Shown here: positions 25,089-30,923 of the stretch, in pieces
Numbering within the stretch: the first letter of the stretch is position 1
How the letters are laid out: the number at the start of each line of letters is the position of its first letter
Origin: CAYSDH01 sp964429805
Lineage (GTDB): Bacteria; Bacteroidota; Bacteroidia; Flavobacteriales_D; JABDKJ01
Length of the DNA: 34,042 nt
Direction: 5' to 3'
Assembly (NCBI GenBank): GCA_964429805.1
Contig: CAYSDH010000034.1
Location: 1-34,042, forward strand
The notes under the pieces: generated by a model
The model's database searches: none
What the model was told of the DNA's origin: nothing
Seen by the model: the letters and a program-made list of their open reading frames with translations, nothing else
Translations under genes and position numbers: made by a program

Positions 25089-27014
25089 TTAATACAGCGC
25101 TTTGAATAAGCCGTATCGAAGGGGCGAGTCAATGCCAATATCAAGCTGTATCCAGTCGATGTTATAGGCCACCTTGCCTTTGTTCCAGAAGTACAGTTTG
25201 ATGGAGTACTCTTTCACGGTCTTATGCGCTGGAATGACATCACTAAGTCTTATGCCCATCACGCTTATGGCCTGGCCGTCTTTGTAAAACGTATTGCCAT
25301 TAAAGTCTTCTCCATGCCAGATAGGCGCAGAGCCATCAGTAGGGATCAACTCCATGACTAAGACTCCACTTTCAACCATCTGTTGAGATTGACTCGAGTT
25401 ACTACCAATCGGAATTTCTGAGGCCATGCTCAAGGTCAGTGTCTGTGACCTGTCCAAAACCAAATCGCGCAACTTAGACTTAAAACTCAAGCCATATTCT
25501 GCCCCTTGAGGCATTATTAAATAAGAGCCCTGCACACGCGTGCTGTCATAGTCCCATGACAACATGCTGTGCGTGTCAAAAGACTCTCGTAAGGTCAAGT
25601 CAAAGTACTTGTCTTCTGAGGTTCTGTTAGCAGAATACCGAAACAGACTAAAGGCAAAACCCTCTTCGTGAACGACTTCGTTGAGTCGCTGACTGCTCAT
25701 CCATTCTTGCGAAAGAGGTCTGTTGAGCATAATCACCGGACGGCTGCCTGCGCGAATCAGATGCTGGTCAAGAGCGGCCAACGAGCAGTCTTGTTCCAGT
25801 TGCACATAGTCATAATCTAAGCCATCTCTGTCTTTGTAGACGCCTAAAAAATGTGGGTTGCGATCACAGATTACCATCGAACGAACACCCACTTTATTTT
25901 CATTTGCAATCATCTCGGCACACTTGTCGTATCCCTGTTGCGCCATCAAATAATAATGTGCCCGGTGCGAAAACAGCGACCATGTATTTAAAAGCATCAT
26001 AAAGAGTGTCACCACAATTACCCAGCGCTTGCCAAGCTGGCCAGCATAAGAAAAGAGGGCGAGCAGTAGAAATGGAAATCCAAATATGAGTACCGAAAAC
26101 TGCAAGAGTGGATTTTTGATAACGGAGTACCAATACCCAATCAGAAGAGGCAGCAGGAAGATGGCAATAGACAAGAAGAAGGAACGTAAAAAGTGGCGGT
26201 CTTTTTTTCTGAGCTGAATGAGAGCAGCCAACAGCCCGAGTATCACAAAACCGATAACGATGAGGTTGTACTGAAACGCCCACTCAAAAAAATCTCGAAA
26301 AAATCGCGGCTCAGGCGCATCTAACCACCCGCCCTTACCTATGCCACCGATGCTCAAATGACCCAGCGTAAGTGGAATGTGAGGCACAAAGAGAAGCACG
26401 GAAACAAGTAAGCTGATTAGATAATGTCTCTTCTGATCAGCACCGATAAGTAGCAGACCCCACAGCGCGATGAGCCCAGAAACAAGCATACTGAAGTAAT
26501 GGGTATAAGCGCTCAGACTAGTCACGAGGATGAGCATGACCCACACTCTGCGCGATGATTTTCCTTCTTTAATGTCGAGTAGATAATTTATCTGAAGCAG
26601 ACAAAAGAATAGACCGTAGACATATGGTCGAGCAATAGTGCTGTACAACACGGCAAACTGAATGGTTGCTAAAAAGGCCGATGCGAGCAGGCCAGTATTG
26701 ATGCTAAACAGTCTTTTTCCTGCTTTGAAAAGAAGATAGATGGACGAGATGCCGAGAATGACAGAAGGCAACTTTACCGCTAATTCTGAATTACCAAACA
26801 GTCCTGTCCAGAAGTACAGAAAGACGTGGACAAAGGCGGGGTGACCGTCAGGAGCAACACCTTTTTCTATCAGCTCAGAGAAACTATCAAATCGTAAACG
26901 AGACAAAGCCGAGATCTCATCAGGCATGAAGGCCCACTCACCGTGAAAGCGCAAGAAGCTGCCTACGGCCAAAATGACCAGCAAAATAATTCGCTCTGAG
27001 GTGCTCATTTTCAT
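25089..27014 (-). CDS. Integral-membrane glycosyltransferase, GT39/PMT (ArnT-like) family
   Basis: The 641-residue protein has roughly eleven or so hydrophobic segments in the first 360 residues and a soluble C-terminal part. The first extracytoplasmic loop carries the acidic pair expected of GT-C enzymes (MPDEIS, D32-E33), then GVAPDGHPAFVHVFLYFWTG...FGNSELAVKLPSVILG, the PMT_2-type pattern. Such enzymes take a sugar from a polyprenyl-phosphate carrier and attach it to a lipid, glycan or protein on the periplasmic side; the acceptor is unknown. The C-terminal 250 residues include a beta-sandwich-like region, possibly carbohydrate-related. The ATG at 27014 directly abuts the stop codon of the upstream glycosyltransferase, so the pair is almost certainly translated from one mRNA and may act on one glycan. 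Confidence 0.8.
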   Translation of the reverse strand: MKMSTSERIILLVILAVGSFLRFHGEWAFMPDEISALSRLRFDSFSELIEKGVAPDGHPAFVHVFLYFWTGLFGNSELAVKLPSVILGISSIYLLFKAGKRLFSINTGLLASAFLATIQFAVLYSTIARPYVYGLFFCLLQINYLLDIKEGKSSRRVWVMLILVTSLSAYTHYFSMLVSGLIALWGLLLIGADQKRHYLISLLVSVLLFVPHIPLTLGHLSIGGIGKGGWLDAPEPRFFRDFFEWAFQYNLIVIGFVILGLLAALIQLRKKDRHFLRSFFLSIAIFLLPLLIGYWYSVIKNPLLQFSVLIFGFPFLLLALFSYAGQLGKRWVIVVTLFMMLLNTWSLFSHRAHYYLMAQQGYDKCAEMIANENKVGVRSMVICDRNPHFLGVYKDRDGLDYDYVQLEQDCSLAALDQHLIRAGSRPVIMLNRPLSQEWMSSQRLNEVVHEEGFAFSLFRYSANRTSEDKYFDLTLRESFDTHSMLSWDYDSTRVQGSYLIMPQGAEYGLSFKSKLRDLVLDRSQTLTLSMASEIPIGSNSSQSQQMVESGVLVMELIPTDGSAPIWHGEDFNGNTFYKDGQAISVMGIRLSDVIPAHKTVKEYSIKLYFWNKGKVAYNIDWIQLDIGIDSPLRYGLFKALY

Positions 27015-27974
27015 TTAGGCAAGCATTTCTTCTAGGTGTGTGGCAATGTCTTTTTGCTCCAACATGCTAAACAGTGGGTTGTCTGATACATGGCGTGCAA
27101 GATACTCCTGTTCTGTTTGACCAGGAGTGGGGATGAGGATGGCTTTTTTATGCAGCAGTGTTAAGTCCATGATGCTGCTATATCCTGAGCGGCAGATGAT
27201 GAGTGCGCTGCGTTCTATTAGCACATTTAGCTCCTCGCTTGTTGCATGTCCTCGCAGTTCTAGGTTGCCGCGCTGCTCTGTGTTACTCTCGTTGACTTTG
27301 CCTCTGACCAAGACGCAAGTCTTCGATTCATTCATTCGCGGTATGAGGGCTTTTTCAAGGATGCTTCGCTGAGGTTCTGGACCAGACAAAACGACCAGTA
27401 TGTCGATATCTTGCATTACGCGCATTTTTCTAAATCGCGACAGCGCACCGATGTAAGTCAACTTAAAGGGAGCCGGACCATGACCTAGTTCGCCAGAGAG
27501 ATTGTCTTTCCCTTCAGAATCTGGCACCCACACTTCGTCAAACTTTGACATGTGAGCGTGGTTTTTTTTATTGACCAGCTGCGGAAACATAGGACTTTGA
27601 ATAAACACTTGATGCGTCATAAAAACCGTGCGACACTGATCCGTATGCAGACCAAAGCGACTGTCAGAAATCAACAACTCTGCAGGGTGCGCAGACAGAT
27701 ACTCATCCATCACAGTTAGCTCTTCTTTAAACCGCTTGTTGAGCTTAGGTATCTGAGCAAAAATCCGCAGTGCCATGTTGCCCCCAGAGGGGTAGTGTAT
27801 GTCATAAGCGGGCAGGGTCAAGGTGTTTAGTTGAGGATATTCCTTCTTCCAAAAGGTCAATGCATCTCCGTCTGAGGCCAGAGTGATGGTCTTGCCTTGT
27901 GCCAGGTAACGGTCTATAAGCGGCATGCAGCGCGTAGCATGACCAAGGCCCCAGTTGAGCCCCGCGATGACTAT
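27015..27974 (-). CDS. MurG-like (GT-B) glycosyltransferase, start codon unclear
   Basis: The GT-B protein has an N-terminal nucleotide-fold start IVIAGLNWGLGHATRC, followed by MPLIDRYLAQGKTITLASDG, and a GT28-type C-terminal donor-binding region (ILVVLSGPEPQRS, ICRSGYSSIMDLTLLHKKAILIP, TEQEYLARH). The first ATG in frame is at 27926, but starting there would remove the conserved GLGHATRC loop. The frame is open back to a stop at 28026-28028 with no ATG, GTG or TTG. The coordinate given uses ATA at 27974, the natural N-terminal position: it is preceded by a purine-rich AAGGGAGAAGG and would be ATG with one base change. CTG at 28007 or ATC at 27992 are alternatives. It probably transfers a nucleotide-activated sugar in glycolipid or surface glycan synthesis. 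The GT39-like gene abuts its stop. Confidence 0.75.
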   Translation of the reverse strand: MVIAGLNWGLGHATRCMPLIDRYLAQGKTITLASDGDALTFWKKEYPQLNTLTLPAYDIHYPSGGNMALRIFAQIPKLNKRFKEELTVMDEYLSAHPAELLISDSRFGLHTDQCRTVFMTHQVFIQSPMFPQLVNKKNHAHMSKFDEVWVPDSEGKDNLSGELGHGPAPFKLTYIGALSRFRKMRVMQDIDILVVLSGPEPQRSILEKALIPRMNESKTCVLVRGKVNESNTEQRGNLELRGHATSEELNVLIERSALIICRSGYSSIMDLTLLHKKAILIPTPGQTEQEYLARHVSDNPLFSMLEQKDIATHLEEMLA

Positions 27975-28104
27975 ATGTCCTTCTCCCTTGATGAAGCGAA
28001 GGTACAGAGGATTGGAGGTATTTGGTTACTCAGCACTGGCCTAAGAAGTCAGCGCCTGCTGGCTACATTTTTTTTCTCGCTCCTTATTCCGATTTTCGCT
28101 GTGT

Positions 28105-28803
28105 ATGGGAAAAGACAAGTTGAGGAGATTTGCAGAAATCAGTGAGATGGCACACGTCCATCAGCCTGATACGGAAGAGATGCTGAAAGGCTCTCAACGC
28201 ATGAAGGGAAACTGGGCAAAAGAGTTTTTTAAAAATGATAATCCGATTGTATTGGAACTCGGCTGTGGGAAAGGTGAGTACACACTCGGACAGGCCGAGC
28301 GTGACCCAAACAGAAACTACCTTGGAGTAGACATCAAGGGCGCACGAATCTGGAAAGGGGCCAAGACATCAAGAGAAAAAGGAATGGCCAATGTGGGCTT
28401 TCTCCGCACCCGAATAGACTTCATTCATAACTTTTTTACTGCCGATGAGGTTAGTGAGATTTGGATCACGTTTCCAGACCCTCAAAAAAAGGACAGACGC
28501 TCAAAAAAGAGATTGACCCACCCCCTATTCTTGGACCGATACAGACGAATCTTATCACCCGGTGCCACCATAAACCTTAAAACTGACAGCAGCACTCTTT
28601 ATGACTACACCATGGATGTAGTGCATGAGCTCAAGCTGACAGTCAATGCCCAGACCATTGATGTTTATAAACTAGGCGCGGCTAAGTTTGACGATGCCCT
28701 AAATGAAAAGCTGGCCATCAAGACTTTTTACGAAAAGATGTGGCTGGGCCACGGCAAGAAAATCAAGTACATCCAATTTTCACTTGATGGCTGGTCTGAT
28801 TAA
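28105..28803 (+). CDS. trmB: tRNA (guanine-N7-)-methyltransferase
   Basis: TrmB methylates G46 of tRNA variable loops using S-adenosylmethionine. The 232-residue protein has the SAM-binding start VLELGCGKGEYTLGQAE, acidic VDIKGARIWKGAK, the TrmB signature ITFPDPQKKDRRSKKRLTHP and the C-terminal TFYEKMWLGHGKKIKYIQF. Length and motifs are typical. The ATG at 28105 is the first in the conserved frame. The gene is divergent from the glycosyltransferase; in the 130-nt region between them I see only a weak -7-like TACATTTT near 28064, without a firm promoter. Its 3' end overlaps the next gene by 17 nt. Confidence 0.95.
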   Translation: MGKDKLRRFAEISEMAHVHQPDTEEMLKGSQRMKGNWAKEFFKNDNPIVLELGCGKGEYTLGQAERDPNRNYLGVDIKGARIWKGAKTSREKGMANVGFLRTRIDFIHNFFTADEVSEIWITFPDPQKKDRRSKKRLTHPLFLDRYRRILSPGATINLKTDSSTLYDYTMDVVHELKLTVNAQTIDVYKLGAAKFDDALNEKLAIKTFYEKMWLGHGKKIKYIQFSLDGWSD

Positions 28804-29146
28804 ACTCAGTGAGAAAAACAAAGACTTCTTTCAGCATGTCTATGAAGTGGTGCGCCTCATACCAGAGGGCAGAGTGACTTCGTATGGCGCCATTGCCAAG
28901 TATTTGGGGGCCGCTCGAGGCGCGCGCATGGTAGGCTGGGCAATGAATAATAGCATCAAGTCAAGTGATGGACTGCCTGCGCACAGAGTGGTTAATAGAC
29001 AAGGACTGCTTACAGGCAAGTTTCACTTTCCGACAGAGTCGGCCATGCAAGAACGCTTAGAGGCTGAAGGCTTGAAAATCGAAGGAGATCAGATACTAGA
29101 ATTTGACCAGCATTTCTGGAATCCGACAGAAGAATTAGCACCCTGA
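28787..29146 (+). CDS. Alkyltransferase-like (ATL) MGMT-family protein, active-site Cys replaced by Ala
   Basis: The 119-residue protein contains only the DNA-binding domain of O6-alkylguanine-DNA alkyltransferase: VVRLIPEGRVTSYGAIAKYL, the arginine-finger helix ARGARMVGWAMNN and LPAHRVVNRQGLLTGK. The normal PCHR active site reads PAHR (A65), so it cannot accept an alkyl group itself. Proteins with Trp or Ala here are alkyltransferase-like proteins, which bind alkylated guanines and flag them for nucleotide excision repair. The frame opens earlier at 28703, but those codons are out-of-frame trmB sequence and the conserved part starts at ATG 28787. The 17-nt overlap with trmB suggests translational coupling. 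Confidence 0.88.
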   Translation: MAGLIKLSEKNKDFFQHVYEVVRLIPEGRVTSYGAIAKYLGAARGARMVGWAMNNSIKSSDGLPAHRVVNRQGLLTGKFHFPTESAMQERLEAEGLKIEGDQILEFDQHFWNPTEELAP

Positions 29147-29173
29147 TTGACAGGCCGATATTGACTATCTTTG
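29147..29173 (+). promoter_or_regulatory. Putative promoter of the DUF59-DUF2480 pair
   Basis: TTG at 29147-29149 is followed after 16 nt by TATCTTTG at 29166-29173. The box ends 13 nt before the ATG at 29187. The -33 element falls right at the stop codon of the ATL gene. Confidence 0.5.
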
Positions 29174-29186
29174 GCCCGTGGAAACG

Positions 29187-29498
29187 ATGGATAAAAGAGC
29201 GATTGAAAATAAGGTTGTAGAAGTACTCAAGGAGATTTATGACCCTGAAATACCGGTCAATATTTATGACCTGGGTCTCATCTATGAAGTGACGCCTAAA
29301 GAAGACAAAACCTGTCATGTGCTCATGACACTCACCAGTCCAAACTGCCCCGTGGCAGAGTCTCTTCCTGTAGAGGTAGAAGACAAGATTGCCGAGCTCG
29401 AAGAGGTGGATAGTTGTCGCGTAGAGATCGTGTTTGACCCACCTTGGGATAAGGAGATGATGAGTGAAGAAGCCAAGTACGAATTAGGAATGCTCTGA
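29187..29498 (+). CDS. DUF59 / SufT-like Fe-S assembly protein
   Basis: The 103-residue protein is a single MIP18/DUF59 domain: VVEVLKEIYDPEIPVNIYDLGLIYEV at the N-terminus, MTLTSPNCPVAESLP with the family's conserved cysteine, and VEIVFDPPWDKEMMSEEAK. Proteins of this family help mature iron-sulfur proteins, and in Bacteroidota this subtype usually lies in or near suf operons, next to DUF2480. A GTG at 29178 would add three residues but lies at or before the predicted transcription start, so ATG 29187 is preferred. Its TGA overlaps the ATG of the next gene by one base. No sufBCDS genes are visible here, so the pair is separated from, or outside, any suf cluster. Confidence 0.88.
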   Translation: MDKRAIENKVVEVLKEIYDPEIPVNIYDLGLIYEVTPKEDKTCHVLMTLTSPNCPVAESLPVEVEDKIAELEEVDSCRVEIVFDPPWDKEMMSEEAKYELGML

Positions 29499-30010
29499 TG
29501 GACGAGATAGTCAACAAAGTAGCCCAGAGTGGCCTGGTGACCATTGACCTTCAAGACTGGAGGCCAGAGGGCGCGCGTGCAGTGGTTGACATCAAAGAAA
29601 GGCTGTGGGAAGGAATAGCCCTCAAAGAAAAAGACTTCAGGACCTGGGTGAGTGAATGGGACTGGACAGCTTATGCAGGGCAGCATGTAGCCGTTACCTG
29701 CTCAGCAGATGCTATAATCCCTTCATGGGCCTATATGTTGCTGAGTAGCGCATTGACACCTCATGCCAAGACCATCGTATTTGGTGACGCAGATGCCCTA
29801 GAGTCCGTCTTGTTTAAATCAAAAATTGATAGCGTGGAGCTGGCTGAGTATACAGATGCGCGTGTCATCGTAAAAGGCTGTGGTCAAGGTGTGCCAACAT
29901 CTGCCTACCTCTATCTGACACACAAACTTCAGCCAGTGGTCAAGTCATTGATGTTTGGTGAGGCGTGCTCAACAGTGCCTGTGTATAAGGCGCCAAAGAA
30001 GGTGGTTTGA
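29498..30010 (+). CDS. DUF2480 family protein
   Basis: The 170-residue protein matches the Bacteroidota-restricted DUF2480 family along its whole length: MDEIVNKVAQSGLVTIDLQD, LKEKDFRTWVSEWDW, TCSADAIIPSWAYMLL, VIVKGCGQGVPTSAYLYLT and the C-terminal FGEACSTVPVYKAPKK. It has no signal peptide and no membrane segment. Function is not established; the family is commonly found beside suf genes, and here it overlaps the DUF59 gene by one base (TGATG), implying coupled translation and a link to Fe-S metabolism. Conserved cysteines (C69, C128 and C157 by rough count) could matter but this is inference. It ends with TGA, 140 nt before the convergent metalloregulator stop; in that gap I see no convincing terminator or other feature. 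Confidence 0.9.
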   Translation: MDEIVNKVAQSGLVTIDLQDWRPEGARAVVDIKERLWEGIALKEKDFRTWVSEWDWTAYAGQHVAVTCSADAIIPSWAYMLLSSALTPHAKTIVFGDADALESVLFKSKIDSVELAEYTDARVIVKGCGQGVPTSAYLYLTHKLQPVVKSLMFGEACSTVPVYKAPKKVV

Positions 30011-30149
30011 ATGTGGTGCCTTTAGACAAGCAAACCCTCTCTTATTATACAGTGATACAGCAGACAAAAGGCTCTGTCAATGTCACAATCACATTAATTC
30101 ATGTACGCTCAATTTGACTAGATAGGAGGCAACACGGCAAAGCATATAA

Positions 30150-30806
30150 TCACACCAATTCTGTCATTAAGCACTGGCAAACCGCTGTGCTTAACATCAA
30201 TTTTTTACCACTTTTCATAGTGAAGCGCATACTTTTATCAAATGCTTCAATCTTGAGGACAGTAAGTTCCTGACCCAGTGTGATTTCTTGTTCGGTGAGG
30301 TAGATGAGCAATTCTGTGGAGCTATCCTTTAGCGCACATACTCTGATGTTGTCTCCTGGCCGCCTGTCTGACAGTGGACTATAATCTTGCTGTTGGACTT
30401 TGCCTTCTTTGTCTGGTATTGGTGAGCCATGTGGGTCGACTGAAGGGTAGTTTAACAACTCATCCATGCGGTCGAAGAGTGGAGGCGAATCAATGTGTTC
30501 CATTTCCTCTGCAATGTCATGCACCTCTTCCCAACCAAAGCCCATGACTTGGACTAAAAACATCTCCGTCAAGCGATGCCTTCTGATAATCATGGCTGCA
30601 GCTCTCTTTCCTTTGGCCGTAATTTTTAGCGGTTTGTACTTCTCGTACTTCACCCACTTGTCAGCTTCGAGCTTCTTGACCATGCTGTTGACTGTCGGTA
30701 CACTTACTCCCATCTCTCTGCTGAGAGCAGAAAGACTGACGCTTGAGTCTAGCAGTGAGAGCGAATATATCGCCTTGAGGTAGTTTTCTTTAGTCTTTGT
30801 TGGCAT
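30150..30806 (-). CDS. DtxR/MntR-family metal-dependent transcriptional regulator
   Basis: The 218-residue protein has a winged helix (about 1-65: SLSALSREMGVSVPTVNSMVKKLE), a dimerisation/metal domain and a C-terminal SH3/FeoA-like domain (about 150-218). Metal ligands of the family can be aligned: H77 in RRHRL, and E100, E103 and H104 in AEEMEH. Glutamate rather than cysteine at the position of DtxR C102 resembles manganese-type MntR, whereas the first-site residue is N8 rather than Asp or Met. The metal sensed (Mn2+ or Fe2+) is therefore uncertain. It is divergent from a TonB-dependent receptor, and a DtxR-like palindrome lies between them, suggesting repression of both genes. A -7 box TATATTTG on the minus strand (30850-30843) serves this gene. 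Confidence 0.92.
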   Translation of the reverse strand: MPTKTKENYLKAIYSLSLLDSSVSLSALSREMGVSVPTVNSMVKKLEADKWVKYEKYKPLKITAKGKRAAAMIIRRHRLTEMFLVQVMGFGWEEVHDIAEEMEHIDSPPLFDRMDELLNYPSVDPHGSPIPDKEGKVQQQDYSPLSDRRPGDNIRVCALKDSSTELLIYLTEQEITLGQELTVLKIEAFDKSMRFTMKSGKKLMLSTAVCQCLMTELV

Positions 30807-30842
30807 GTGTTAAAATGGAAGATTAGTGTTGTCTTGGTCTTT

Positions 30843-30850
30843 CAAATATA
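30843..30850 (-). promoter_or_regulatory. -7 box for the DtxR-family gene
   Basis: The minus strand reads TATATTTG, identical to the box of the divergent receptor gene. It lies 36 nt before the ATG at 30806. The inverted repeat at 30855-30869 sits directly upstream, in the -33/-7 spacer. Confidence 0.5.
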
Positions 30851-30854
30851 TAGA

Positions 30855-30869
30855 ATACTGTACAAGTAT
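30855..30869. promoter_or_regulatory. Second inverted repeat in the metalloregulator/receptor intergenic region
   Basis: ATACT and AGTAT are exact reverse complements around a 5-nt GTACA centre. It occupies the spacer of the leftward promoter. Arms are short, so it may be chance, but position suits an operator. Confidence 0.3.
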
Positions 30870-30870
30870 A

Positions 30871-30888
30871 TGTTAGATAAGTCTAACA
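30871..30888. promoter_or_regulatory. DtxR-like operator palindrome
   Basis: TGTTAGA and TCTAACA are perfect 7-bp reverse-complement arms around TAAG. The core TTAGnnnnnnCTAA resembles known DtxR/IdeR operators (TTAGGTTAGCCTAACCTAA). It ends 3 nt before the rightward -7 box (30892-30899) and covers the -33/-7 spacer of the receptor promoter, where a bound repressor would block RNA polymerase; it also abuts the leftward promoter. Confidence 0.7.
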
Positions 30889-30891
30889 CTT

Positions 30892-30899
30892 TATATTTG
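30892..30899 (+). promoter_or_regulatory. -7 box for the TonB-dependent receptor
   Basis: TATATTTG, an exact TAnnTTTG match, lies 24 nt before the ATG at 30924 and just after the DtxR-like palindrome. It mirrors the leftward box 41 nt away. Confidence 0.6.
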
Positions 30900-30923
30900 T
30901 CCCATGAAAACTGTTTGTTACGC

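Noticed and set aside
30807..30923. N-terminal extension of the TonB-dependent receptor from ATG 30807
   Set aside because: It would run through the operator and the -7 box and put 39 non-signal residues before a good signal peptide.
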